Shown here: positions 1 through 8,557 of the stretch, piece by piece
Numbering within the stretch: the stretch's first letter is position 1
How the letters are laid out: the number at the start of each line of letters is the position of its first letter
Source of the DNA: Aerococcus suis
GTDB taxonomy: Bacteria > Bacillota > Bacilli > Lactobacillales > Aerococcaceae
Direction: 5' to 3'
Length of the DNA: 64,000 bases
Assembly (NCBI RefSeq): GCF_900176325.1
Contig: NZ_FWXK01000001.1
Coordinates: 279,770 to 343,769, forward strand
Translations under genes and position numbers: made by a program
The notes under the pieces: generated by a model
Told to the model about the DNA's origin: nothing
Databases searched by the model: none
What the model saw: only the letters and a program-made list of their open reading frames with translations

Positions 1-622
1 TGATTTCTTCTGCCATTCGACCGGATTGTTGAGCAATCGCCATTTTTTGTTGGCTCGTATAAGCAAATTCATCCTGTTCTTCACGGGTAATATGAAACTT
101 AGAAACGATATTTTCCGCAGTTAGTCCCATATTTAATAAATCATCATTCTTTTGTCCAGAAGCACTGTGTAATCCAGCAGCATTCGCATCAATTAAATTT
201 AAATCGCGAGGACTAAGTCCTTCATACCGAGCAGACTCCGGTAAATAAAACGGCGCTCGCGACATTGATTCCATTCCACCAGCTACGACGACATCAGCAT
301 CTCCTAAAAGTAAGGATTGTGCACCTGAAATAGCTGACTGCATTCCTGAACCACAAATGCGATTAATAGTCATTCCTGTTGTCGAATTTGGGAATCCAGC
401 ATCAATACCAATCACCCGACCTAAGTTATTACTCGTTTGACTGCCAATAACGTTACCGACAATAATCTCATCAACGACTTCTTTATCGAGACCACTTCTT
501 TGCATGGCTGCCTCGATAGCGGTAATCCCTAATTGTTCCACAGGGACTGTTTTCAAACTTCCTAGGTAAGTACCTACAGGCGTTCTAGCAGCTCCAACAA
601 AAACAATCTGATTTTCTTGCAT
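1..622 (-). CDS. Acetyl-CoA C-acetyltransferase (thiolase), partial
   Basis: The N-terminal 207 residues of a thiolase are present; the C-terminus runs off the window edge. Thiolases of this type condense two acetyl-CoA to acetoacetyl-CoA, in Lactobacillales usually the first step of the mevalonate pathway. The nucleophilic cysteine is Cys90 in NRICGSGMQS, and the N-terminal VGAARTPVG and the AGGMESMSRAPF motif are typical. The ATG at 622 is preceded by an AGAGGAG ribosome site. The catalytic His and second Cys motifs lie beyond the window. Assignment to mevalonate synthesis is inference, because the neighbouring genes on that side are not visible. Confidence 0.9.
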   Translation of the reverse strand, partial: MQENQIVFVGAARTPVGTYLGSLKTVPVEQLGITAIEAAMQRSGLDKEVVDEIIVGNVIGSQTSNNLGRVIGIDAGFPNSTTGMTINRICGSGMQSAISGAQSLLLGDADVVVAGGMESMSRAPFYLPESARYEGLSPRDLNLIDANAAGLHSASGQKNDDLLNMGLTAENIVSKFHITREEQDEFAYTSQQKMAIAQQSGRMAEEI

Positions 623-739
623 ACTTAATCTCCTCTTCTTTTATTACTCGCTTATTAAGTATAACTAAAAAGATAATTTAGAACTAGATTTTCCCCTTTT
701 CTTTACTAATTATTAAGCGGTTAGCTCGCTTACAGAATC

Positions 740-773
740 AAAAAAGAGGATTGATCATCTTATCAATCCTCTT
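740..773 (-). terminator. Rho-independent terminator of the first LCP gene
   Basis: A 12-bp perfect stem (744-755 with 762-773) with a 6-nt loop is followed on the minus strand by a T run. It lies just after the stop codon of the LCP gene. Confidence 0.8.
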
Positions 774-781
774 AGTTAAAA

Positions 782-1720
782 TTAATTATTGATTTCTAAG
801 TTTTCTCTTAACGCTTGAGAAACATTATTGATTTGTTCATCACTAACAAAGTTTAAAGATGCCCCACTAACACCCGTACCGGCTTGACCAGCTAAATCTA
901 GAGCCTCGACATCATCGCTACTTAAACGATAATGTAAGCCTAATTGAACCATCTCATCACCAGTAATATTCGTATTGACATAATTTTGAACCGTATCAAA
1001 TAAAGTTCCTGCTTGCATGATAGCAGTTGGTGAACTAAATTTATCTAATATCGCTAATAGTAAAATACGTTGTCGGCGATTGCGTCCAAAGTCTCCTTCA
1101 GGGTCATTTTTACGATTTCGAACAAATGCTAAAGCTTGTTCCCCAGTCGTAATTTCAGTCGTTCCTTGTGGAAAATCATAGCCATCTTGACTAAAAGCAA
1201 GTGGACTATCGACAGTGACTCCTCCAAGACTATCAACCACTCCAATTAGTCCTTCCATATCCACAGTGGCGTAATAATCAATTGGGACATTTAATAAATC
1301 TTGCACAGCATTAATTGCTCCAGATGTCCCATTATTTGCATAGGCTGAATTAATTTTGGTCTCTGTTCCAGGAAGTGGCGTATCACGTGGAATACTTACC
1401 ATTTTAGCTTCTTTTGTGTCAGGATTAACGGTTACTAAAATCATGACATCTGAATTTTGTTCTGTTCGTTCTGAATTATGATCGACTCCTAATAATAAAA
1501 TAGAAACCGGATCTTTATCCTCAATTTTTGCACTATCTCTACGTACTTGTTCCACTTGATTGTTATCAACTGGTTGATAAATAGCCTTTTGAGTTTGATG
1601 TACTTTTGAATAACCCCAAACTCCTAAGCCAGCAACAATAATTAATAAGATAACAACAATAATTGGCCAAACACGCCGTTTTTTATGACGATTTTTAGCA
1701 CGTCGTGAGTTTTCTTCCAT
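782..1720 (-). CDS. LytR-CpsA-Psr (LCP) family protein, 312 aa
   Basis: LCP proteins transfer lipid-linked anionic polymers (teichoic acid, capsule) to peptidoglycan on the outer face of the membrane. A lysine/arginine-rich N-terminus is followed by one membrane segment at about residues 17-38. The LCP domain spans about 72-235. Conserved residues include Asp91, the SIPRDT motif (Arg112, Asp113) and the arginine cluster around 201-216 (RNRKNDPEGDFGRNRRQR) that binds the pyrophosphate lipid. The start is supported by GGAGG seven bases upstream. A second LCP gene lies immediately upstream in the same orientation, so the two probably form a paralogous pair. The polymer that each one handles cannot be told from sequence. 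Confidence 0.9.
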   Translation of the reverse strand: MEENSRRAKNRHKKRRVWPIIVVILLIIVAGLGVWGYSKVHQTQKAIYQPVDNNQVEQVRRDSAKIEDKDPVSILLLGVDHNSERTEQNSDVMILVTVNPDTKEAKMVSIPRDTPLPGTETKINSAYANNGTSGAINAVQDLLNVPIDYYATVDMEGLIGVVDSLGGVTVDSPLAFSQDGYDFPQGTTEITTGEQALAFVRNRKNDPEGDFGRNRRQRILLLAILDKFSSPTAIMQAGTLFDTVQNYVNTNITGDEMVQLGLHYRLSSDDVEALDLAGQAGTGVSGASLNFVSDEQINNVSQALRENLEINN

Positions 1721-1768
1721 TTTTTTCCTCCATCACTATAGTTAAACATTTCCCCAGCTTATCATTTT

Positions 1769-3109
1769 CTAATAGCCATTTATGATCTGATTTTCACTTG
1801 GTTGCTGATATGGCATATTAGGAGGAATTAACGCATTTCCCTCATTATTAGAGAAACCTGGGCCCTCTGTTTGAGGAATTTCTTGAATACCTGATTGTTG
1901 ATTAACTTCATTTTCTGACGGAGTCTCATTGACTTGGCTGGATGACTGACTAGAATTTTTGCCATTTTTCTGTTCCCATTTCATCAATTGGGAATCTAAA
2001 TCATCTTTTTTGTAAACTCCAGGCTTAACTGGTAAATCATCACTATCAAGAATAAGATTCCCATTGTTATCTACTATCGGGAAATATTCTTCTGGTGTTT
2101 GGTATTCAGCTGGATAAACAATGGCCGAATTGGTTTTACCGAGACCTAAAGACGCACGAATCTGATTACTTAACCGAATACGTTCAGATTCTGGAATATA
2201 TAAATAATAGCCAAAAGGTAAGTTTAAATCTTGGTAATTATTCGCTGTTTGTTTATCAAGATGTTGTAAAGCATCAAGATAGTTTTGTTGTAAAGTAAAC
2301 ATATCTTCAACTTTAAAATCAGTTTTTATATTATCTTCCAGTTTGTTTAAAATCTCTTTATAATTTGGTACTGATTCAATTGAGGCTACCTTATCTATGA
2401 CCGCTTCAACAATCTCTTGTTGCCGTTTTTCACGACCTAGATCTCCCTCTGGATCTGACTTACGCATTCGGGCATAATGAATAGCTTCTTCACCGGATAA
2501 TTTTTTAGTTTCGCCTTCTTTGAAATCAACACCATTTTGAGTAAACGTTAAGCTTGGTGTCACTTCAATACCACCAAGAATATCAATCACATCAATAAAT
2601 CCTTGCATATTAACGGAGACATAATAATCAATCGGTATATCCAAATACCGTTGCAATGAATCAATCGTCCAATTCAAGTCATGATCCATATACGCATGAT
2701 TTAATTTATCAAAATCATCGGTTTGCCCTATTGGTCCTAATGCATCTCTAGGAATAGAGGTGACTTGAGCGCTATTGTCTTCAGGATTAATTGTAATAAC
2801 CATCATGACATCAGTACGGCCATCTTCGACGTCTTCGTAAAAAAGTGCCCCATTATCAATTCCTGTTAATAGAATAGATATCGGTTTCTTATTTTTTAAA
2901 ACTTTGTCAGCATCACGCAACTTATTGCTACGGTTACCTTCATAAATTTCATGTGCAAAGCCTAATAATTCGCTGCTCACTTTATAGACACCAAAACCGA
3001 GTATAAAAAGGACAGGCAGTATTAACAACCATAGCCATCGCTTTTTACCACGGGATGACTTATTTTGTTTTTTTTTTTGACTTTGACGTTCTTTATTACT
3101 TGTCGTCAT
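1769..3109 (-). CDS. LytR-CpsA-Psr family protein with low-complexity tail, 446 aa
   Basis: This is a second LCP ligase. A very basic cytoplasmic N-terminus (residues 1-23) precedes one membrane segment at about 24-44, and the LCP domain lies at about 76-245. SIPRDA at 118-123 and the arginine cluster RMRKSDPEGDLGREKRQ at 214-230 mark the lipid-phosphate site. After the domain comes a linker, then about 70 Ser/Gln/Asn/Pro-rich residues at the C-terminus that probably form a flexible extracellular tail. It lies 48 bases upstream of the shorter paralogue, which suggests co-transcription. An AAGG site precedes the ATG. Confidence 0.88.
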   Translation of the reverse strand: MTTSNKERQSQKKKQNKSSRGKKRWLWLLILPVLFILGFGVYKVSSELLGFAHEIYEGNRSNKLRDADKVLKNKKPISILLTGIDNGALFYEDVEDGRTDVMMVITINPEDNSAQVTSIPRDALGPIGQTDDFDKLNHAYMDHDLNWTIDSLQRYLDIPIDYYVSVNMQGFIDVIDILGGIEVTPSLTFTQNGVDFKEGETKKLSGEEAIHYARMRKSDPEGDLGREKRQQEIVEAVIDKVASIESVPNYKEILNKLEDNIKTDFKVEDMFTLQQNYLDALQHLDKQTANNYQDLNLPFGYYLYIPESERIRLSNQIRASLGLGKTNSAIVYPAEYQTPEEYFPIVDNNGNLILDSDDLPVKPGVYKKDDLDSQLMKWEQKNGKNSSQSSSQVNETPSENEVNQQSGIQEIPQTEGPGFSNNEGNALIPPNMPYQQPSENQIINGY

Positions 3110-3230
3110 AACTAACCTTCTTTATTTTTAGATACTTCCTCTATTATGACACGATTATAAACGGAAAAGATTAAAATTTTCTTTAAATCCGTTCATATAA
3201 TGCGTCAAGACTAGCTAATAAGTAAACGAC

Positions 3231-3989
3231 TTATTCTCCTTTTTGTTTAGTGAAAATACGTGGTCCTTCTTTAGTAATCGCCAAGGTATGTTCAAATTGA
3301 CAACTTAGTCCGCCATCAATCGTACGAGCAGTCCAACCATTATCATCCATTTGTGATTGCCATTTACCAGTATTTACCATGGGTTCAATTGTAATTGTCA
3401 TACCATCACGCAAGCGTTGTCCACGCCCTTTTTCACCGTAATGTGGAACAGAAGGTCCTTCATGCATGGTTGGTTGAATACCATGACCAACAAATTCACG
3501 TACAACAGATAACCCTTCACCTTCTACATATTCTTGGATAGCATGTCCAATATCGCCAATACGATTACCGACGACTGCTTGTTCAATTCCTTTATATAAC
3601 GCATTTTTAGTTACTTCCATAAGATGATCTAATGTTTCATTAGATTCACCAACAATATAAGACCAGCAAGAATCTGCCATATAGCCGTTTAAAGAAAGTA
3701 CGGTATCAACACCAATTAAGTCACCTGATTTTAAAATATCTTTACTGGAAGGGAATCCATGACAAATTTCATCATTGACAGATGTACATGTTGCATACTC
3801 GAAACCTTCATAACCGATTTGTTCAGGAATTGCCCCTGCATCTCGAATTTCTTTTTCCACAAATTGATCAATATCTGCAGTTGAAATGCCTGGCTTAATA
3901 AAGTCACGTAATTTTTCATGAATGCTCGCTAACAATGCACCTGCTTCTGCCATCCCATCTTGTTCACGTTTAGATTTTAAACTAATCAT
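3231..3989 (-). CDS. map: Type I methionine aminopeptidase
   Basis: The enzyme removes the initiator methionine from nascent proteins in the cytosol. All five metal ligands are visible: Asp95, Asp106, His169, Glu202 and Glu233, with the substrate-site His77 in CHGF. The 252-residue length fits the short Gram-positive form without an N-terminal zinc extension. I chose the ATG at 3989: the upstream in-frame ATG at 4001 directly abuts the AGAAGGG ribosome site with no spacing, whereas the second has 12 bases and gives the usual MISLKSKRE start. The gene is transcribed alone. Confidence 0.93.
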   Translation of the reverse strand: MISLKSKREQDGMAEAGALLASIHEKLRDFIKPGISTADIDQFVEKEIRDAGAIPEQIGYEGFEYATCTSVNDEICHGFPSSKDILKSGDLIGVDTVLSLNGYMADSCWSYIVGESNETLDHLMEVTKNALYKGIEQAVVGNRIGDIGHAIQEYVEGEGLSVVREFVGHGIQPTMHEGPSVPHYGEKGRGQRLRDGMTITIEPMVNTGKWQSQMDDNGWTARTIDGGLSCQFEHTLAITKEGPRIFTKQKGE

Positions 3990-4186
3990 TAACTTAATCA
4001 TCCCTTCTATAAGAATGTCCCTATTATACTACAGATTTGATTGATTATAAATCGATGCTTTTATTTGCAATTTCCTTACAAAAAAGCACCAATTTTCTTT
4101 TATTTTTTGCTTAAAATTCACCTTTTCATCTAAAAAATATGATAAAATATAAGTCGCATTTTGGATGATAAGATTGGAGCGTCGTT

Positions 4187-4888
4187 ATGGGAAAAATACA
4201 AAAATTTGAGCAACTTGCTTACCTATATATCAAAAACAAAATCCTAACTAATGAATGGAAACCTGGCTACCATATTATTGAATTAAATATTTCAAACGAT
4301 TTAGATATGAGTCGTAGTCCCGTCCGATCTGCTTTAGCTGTACTTGAGAAGGAGAACATTGTAGAAGTGATTCCTTATCGTGGCTATTTTGTCCTTAACA
4401 AACCAAGCTCAGAACAATTAACTGGACATAAATTACGCTATTTTAAAATTATTTGCTATCGCTTAGTGGATCGATTAAGTAAAACCGATTTTGAAAATCA
4501 GCGGGTTTCAACCATTTTATATCAAACGGTTCGTGACTTAAAACAAGCCGTTAAAAACCAAGATGACTCATTCTTCCTTAAAATATTACTCACCTATTGG
4601 GAAGAACTTTTCATTCCTGCTGATCATCCTTTCTTAGTAAAAGAAGCTAAAATCGCTATAAAACATATTATACGACATATTCAAGACGAGGTAACAACCG
4701 AACAATTTCAACACTTACAAACTATTTTAACGATTTATCTTGAGGATTTAGCCTTCGCAATTGCTCATCAACAATATCAAAACTGTCACACGATTATTCA
4801 ACTACTCTCTGTACGTTTACTTCAATATGTCTCTAAAGATAATCAAACCACTTATTTAGTGACTGATCATTACCCGACTCGTCCGTAA
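4187..4888 (+). CDS. GntR family transcriptional regulator, 233 aa
   Basis: The first 70 residues form a GntR-type winged helix: a helix (residues 6-20), an ELNISNDLDMSRSPVRSAL helix-turn-helix and the wing VIPYRGYFVLN. The remaining 160 residues are helical and resemble the FadR-subfamily effector domain only loosely; I see no clear metal-binding histidine set. It is a single gene closed by a strong terminator, so its target is not indicated by an operon. The effector is unknown. Confidence 0.8.
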   Translation: MGKIQKFEQLAYLYIKNKILTNEWKPGYHIIELNISNDLDMSRSPVRSALAVLEKENIVEVIPYRGYFVLNKPSSEQLTGHKLRYFKIICYRLVDRLSKTDFENQRVSTILYQTVRDLKQAVKNQDDSFFLKILLTYWEELFIPADHPFLVKEAKIAIKHIIRHIQDEVTTEQFQHLQTILTIYLEDLAFAIAHQQYQNCHTIIQLLSVRLLQYVSKDNQTTYLVTDHYPTRP

Positions 4889-4915
4889 TTTATTACTATA
4901 AATTTATAATTCTTA

Positions 4916-4943
4916 AACGGCTGATTGATTCAGTCGTTTTTTT
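4916..4943 (+). terminator. Rho-independent terminator of the GntR gene
   Basis: A 9-bp stem (4916-4924 with 4930-4938) with a 5-nt loop is followed by seven T residues. Confidence 0.8.
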
Positions 4944-5009
4944 ATCGCATGACTATAGATTGTTTGCTATACTTTATAAAACGTTACCTTATCGAAAGGA
5001 GTGACTACT

Positions 5010-5456
5010 GTGACTAAAGCTTTAGTAAGCTTTGCTAGTTTAACTGGAAATACTGAAGAAATGGCAGAAATCTTAGCCGATGAGCTCTCTTCATTAGGAG
5101 TTGACACTCGTTTAGAAGAATGTTCGACAGTCTTAGGCTCTGATTTCGAAGCGGTTGATATTTGTGTGGTTGCCACCTATACGTATGGTGTAGACGCAGA
5201 AATTCCTGACGAAATGTTAGATTTATATGAAGATTTAGAAACCATGAATCTAAACGGGAAAGTCTTTGCCACGTTAGGTTCTGGCGATCATTACTATCCT
5301 AAATTTTGTCAATCCGTTGATGATTTTACTGAACGTTTCTTAGCTATCGGTGCTAAACAAGTGGGTGACCCTATCAAAGCTGAGTTATCTCCTGAACCTG
5401 AAGATATTGAGGCCATTAAGGAGTTAGCACAAAAACTTGTGAACGCCGTCTCATAG
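5010..5456 (+). CDS. Flavodoxin, 148 aa
   Basis: Flavodoxin is a small FMN electron carrier. The N-terminal strand and phosphate-binding loop FASLTGNTEEMAE bind FMN phosphate, and TYTYGVDAEIPDE and GSGDHYYPKFC correspond to the two loops that sandwich the isoalloxazine ring. The start is the GTG at 5010: AAAGGAG at 4995-5001 is eight bases upstream, while the in-frame GTG at 5001 overlaps that ribosome site and cannot be used. An M29 aminopeptidase follows after 30 bases. The redox partner is not apparent in this window. Confidence 0.88.
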   Translation: MTKALVSFASLTGNTEEMAEILADELSSLGVDTRLEECSTVLGSDFEAVDICVVATYTYGVDAEIPDEMLDLYEDLETMNLNGKVFATLGSGDHYYPKFCQSVDDFTERFLAIGAKQVGDPIKAELSPEPEDIEAIKELAQKLVNAVS

Positions 5457-5486
5457 TATTATAGTAGTAAAAAAGGAGGAAATATA

Positions 5487-6728
5487 ATGAAAGATTTCGA
5501 TCAATTATTAGATAAATACGCCCGTTTATTAATTGAAAAAGGGGTTAATGTTGAAGATGGAGACAATTTAATGGTTTACATCGAAACCCAAAACGCTCCC
5601 TTAGGTCGCTTATTAGCAAAACATGCTTATGCCAACGGTGCGCGTCGTGTTTATTTCACTTGGCGCGATGATTATATTGAACGACTAGAATATGATCACA
5701 TGAGTACAGAAGACTTAGCTCATGTTGAAGACTATGAAAAAGCTCGTCAAGAAGACTTAATTAAAAACAAAAAAATGAGTCGTCTATCTGTTGTTTCTGG
5801 TGATCCTGATTTATTAAATGGTATCTCAAATGAAAAAATTGATACGGTACAATCTGCTCGCAGTAAAGCGTTAAAAGTTGTCCGTCAAGCAACGATGAAT
5901 GACGATGTGAAATGGACCGTAGCAGCTGCTGCAGACTATGGCTGGGCCAAACACGTCTTTCCTGATTTGGCTGATGATAAACAAGCTGCTGTTGATGCAC
6001 TATGGGATCAAATTTTCAAAACATGCCGTGTGTATGATGACGATCCTGTTGCAAGTTGGAACAAACACCGCGATACTTTAGAATCTAAAGCGGACTATAT
6101 GAACAACAAACAGTTTGCTAAGTTACATTACACGGCTCCTGGTACAGATTTAACGATTGGTTTACCTGAAGGACACATTTGGGTAAGTGCTGAAAGCTTC
6201 AACCCTGAAGGACGTCCTTTCATTGCTAATATGCCAACTGAAGAAATCTTCACTGCTCCAGATAGTCGTGTCATTGAAGGTCATGTCACTTCAACAAAAC
6301 CTTTAGCATATGCTGGATCAACCATCGAAAATATTCGCGTTAGCTTTGCAGATGGTCAAATCACAGATATTTCAGCTGATAAAAATGATCAAATTATTAA
6401 AGATTTAGTTGCTAATAATGATGGCGCTACTAGTTTAGGTGAAGTAGCATTAGTTCCTCACTCATCTCCTATTTCTCAAAGTAATTTAATCTTCTTCAAT
6501 ACATTATTCGATGAAAATGCATCAAATCACTTAGCTATTGGAGCTGCTTATCCAACCACTCTTAAAGGTGGTAATAAATTATCTGAAGAAGAATTAAAAG
6601 CACGTGGCCTTAACCGTAGTGATGTACACGAAGACTTCATGGTAGGTTCTGGTGAAATGGATATTGATGGAATTACTGCTGATGGTGAAACTTTCCCTAT
6701 TTTCCGTAATGGCGAATGGGCTTTCTAA
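5487..6728 (+). CDS. M29 family metallo-aminopeptidase (AmpS/PepS type), 413 aa
   Basis: This cytosolic aminopeptidase uses two metal ions to trim peptides. The full-length M29 pattern is present: glutamate-rich NMPTEEIFTAPD near residue 250, SNLIFFNTLFDENASNHLAIG with its histidine near 350, and HEDFMVGSGEMDIDGI near 380 carrying the last His and Asp ligands. The length matches PepS of streptococci and AmpS of Bacillus. AAAAGGAGG precedes the ATG. It lies close behind the flavodoxin gene and ahead of a small membrane protein gene on the same strand, so the three may be co-transcribed. Confidence 0.9.
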   Translation: MKDFDQLLDKYARLLIEKGVNVEDGDNLMVYIETQNAPLGRLLAKHAYANGARRVYFTWRDDYIERLEYDHMSTEDLAHVEDYEKARQEDLIKNKKMSRLSVVSGDPDLLNGISNEKIDTVQSARSKALKVVRQATMNDDVKWTVAAAADYGWAKHVFPDLADDKQAAVDALWDQIFKTCRVYDDDPVASWNKHRDTLESKADYMNNKQFAKLHYTAPGTDLTIGLPEGHIWVSAESFNPEGRPFIANMPTEEIFTAPDSRVIEGHVTSTKPLAYAGSTIENIRVSFADGQITDISADKNDQIIKDLVANNDGATSLGEVALVPHSSPISQSNLIFFNTLFDENASNHLAIGAAYPTTLKGGNKLSEEELKARGLNRSDVHEDFMVGSGEMDIDGITADGETFPIFRNGEWAF

Positions 6729-6750
6729 TGTCTATTAAAAAAGGATAAAC

Positions 6751-7053
6751 ATGAATAATCGATCTCAAAAAAGACCAACAATTGAAGAACTTAATCAGCG
6801 GATTAAAAACTTAGAAAATTTAAATGTGGAAGAAACTTTAGAAACCTTAGATAAAGGTTCTCCCAAACTTAATTGGATTTACATTATCTTAGCTATGATT
6901 GGTATTTTCATCCTCGTATGGGTTGCCTTAACGCTAAGTCCTAATAATGATAATCCTGAAGAATATCCAGAAATCAATGGTGAAAAAATTGAACAACTGG
7001 AAAAGAAAATTGATCGTCTCGAAAAACGGGTCGATGAATTAGAAGAATCATAA
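6751..7053 (+). CDS. Small membrane protein with coiled coils, 100 aa
   Basis: I do not recognise this protein. It has a charged N-terminal helix (residues 10-35) with heptad-like leucines, one membrane segment at about 44-65, and a C-terminal stretch (78-100) rich in alternating E, K, R and L that predicts a short coiled coil. It follows the aminopeptidase gene by 22 bases and is closed by a strong terminator. The layout suggests a small bitopic scaffold-type protein; no function can be assigned. Confidence 0.65.
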   Translation: MNNRSQKRPTIEELNQRIKNLENLNVEETLETLDKGSPKLNWIYIILAMIGIFILVWVALTLSPNNDNPEEYPEINGEKIEQLEKKIDRLEKRVDELEES

Positions 7054-7058
7054 CAAAA

Positions 7059-7088
7059 ACTCCAACCAATTTTGGTTGGAGTTTTTTC
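7059..7088. terminator. Bidirectional terminator
   Basis: A 10-bp perfect stem (7059-7068 with 7073-7082) has a T run to its right and an A run to its left. It separates the converging aminopeptidase group and polysaccharide operon. Confidence 0.85.
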
Positions 7089-7089
7089 A

Positions 7090-8451
7090 TTATGAAACTT
7101 TTAATTGTTGAATAATATGGACTAACTCTTTTCTCAATGCAAATAAAATAGCCACAATGTAAACGAGGTAAACAAGCAATCCGATACTAGTCGATAACCA
7201 ATTAGCACAAATATAAAATACTAACATATGACTACCAATTAAAATAAATTCTTTAGCATTTGATCTCATAAATGTAAATTGTTTATGAGAAGCATATAAA
7301 TACCACATTAAGTAGCAAACCGTTGTTGCCCAAGCAATTGCAGGAACTGATTTCGTTAAGAAGGATACCCCACTTACAAACGCTAGAGATAATCCAGCAT
7401 AAGCAATACTATCACGAATATATTCTTTCTCACTTCGTTGTGTTTTATATAAATTAGCCACTAAAATTTTAGAAATAATGATATATGGAATGGCGATAAA
7501 AGTAATGGATAATAATTCGATGGCCGGCGTGTATTTATTAATAAAGAAAATAATAATAATTTTAAAAATAAAGAAAGCTAAACCACTAGCAATTCCGATT
7601 AGCATACTCATTTTTTTAATCATTGCAATCATTTTTTTATTTTGATTTTTAGATAGTAAATTATAAAAGACCATTCCGACCGCATTAACGACCAACAAAA
7701 TCACATTTAATATTGAATTTTGGAACGAATACTGAGCAAAGACTTCATTTTCAAAGCCAAATTTAACGACCCAGTTACCAATTAAACCAACAAAATTCAA
7801 TGACATGTTCGCAATTAAAATGAGAAAGCCCACTCGGAAAAGAGATGCTTTACCAGCTAAATCAAAGTTAAAGTGGAAACCTTCCTCTTTATAAAAATGA
7901 TATTCAAAGAAGAAAAATAGAACAACTGCACTAAGAACGTTAAGTGCAATATATAATACATAATTGTCAGATTTCAGAATAAAAACCGCAAATAATAAAA
8001 ATAACACATAGACAACTGATTTAGTAATACTACCAAATGAATATGTTTTAAATTGACCAATAGCTTGTAAAAAGTTTTGGTGATAAGTATTCATTGTCAT
8101 AAAGAAAGTGACAATTGAAAATAAAACTAAAATAATATCTTGTCTAATCAAACTGATAATTAACATAACAGCGAAAACCAGTAGTTGAAAGATTAAGCTA
8201 AACGTATGCTCACTATGAACCTCTTGATGGTCGAGATCTGATTCTTCTAATCCACCATATTTAATATAAATGCCATCAGAAAAACCAAAATGAAATAAGT
8301 AAACGATACTTAAATATAATGTATACGTTCGATAGTTTCCATAATCCCCTACCGTTAATATTGTGGGTAGAATGAAACCAATAATAAAACTGGTCCCAAA
8401 GTTTACAATATTCGACATTGCAACACTAATGATATTCTTTAGTAATTTCAT
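7090..8451 (-). CDS. Polysaccharide flippase (Wzx/MATE-like), 453 aa
   Basis: The protein is almost entirely hydrophobic, with about 12-14 predicted membrane helices and the N-terminal pattern of oligosaccharide flippases (a SNIVNFGTSFIIGFILPTIL-like first helix followed by GNYRTY). It would move undecaprenyl-linked repeat units to the outer face. It is the last gene of the minus-strand polysaccharide operon, next to Wzy-like and Wzz-like proteins, which supports a Wzx role. A tRNA gene lies between it and the previous operon gene. AAGGGGAA precedes the ATG. Confidence 0.82.
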   Translation of the reverse strand: MKLLKNIISVAMSNIVNFGTSFIIGFILPTILTVGDYGNYRTYTLYLSIVYLFHFGFSDGIYIKYGGLEESDLDHQEVHSEHTFSLIFQLLVFAVMLIISLIRQDIILVLFSIVTFFMTMNTYHQNFLQAIGQFKTYSFGSITKSVVYVLFLLFAVFILKSDNYVLYIALNVLSAVVLFFFFEYHFYKEEGFHFNFDLAGKASLFRVGFLILIANMSLNFVGLIGNWVVKFGFENEVFAQYSFQNSILNVILLVVNAVGMVFYNLLSKNQNKKMIAMIKKMSMLIGIASGLAFFIFKIIIIFFINKYTPAIELLSITFIAIPYIIISKILVANLYKTQRSEKEYIRDSIAYAGLSLAFVSGVSFLTKSVPAIAWATTVCYLMWYLYASHKQFTFMRSNAKEFILIGSHMLVFYICANWLSTSIGLLVYLVYIVAILFALRKELVHIIQQLKVS

Positions 8452-8472
8452 AACTTCCCCTTATCATACAAA

Positions 8473-8545
8473 CGACCCCAAGAAGACTCGAACTTCCGAC
8501 ACCTCGTTTAGGAAACGAGTGCTCTATCCACTGAGCTATGGGGCC
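8473..8545 (-). tRNA. tRNA-Arg (anticodon CCU)
   Basis: A full cloverleaf folds on the minus strand. The 7-bp acceptor stem has one G-U pair, the D arm is GCTC/GAGC, and the anticodon stem CTCGT/ACGAG holds loop TTCCTAA (anticodon CCT). The T arm is GGAAG/CTTCT with loop TTCGAGT. The discriminator is G and the 3' CCA is not encoded. It reads AGG codons. It sits inside the polysaccharide operon, between the amidotransferase-like and flippase genes. Confidence 0.93.
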
Positions 8546-8557
8546 ATAATATATTTT

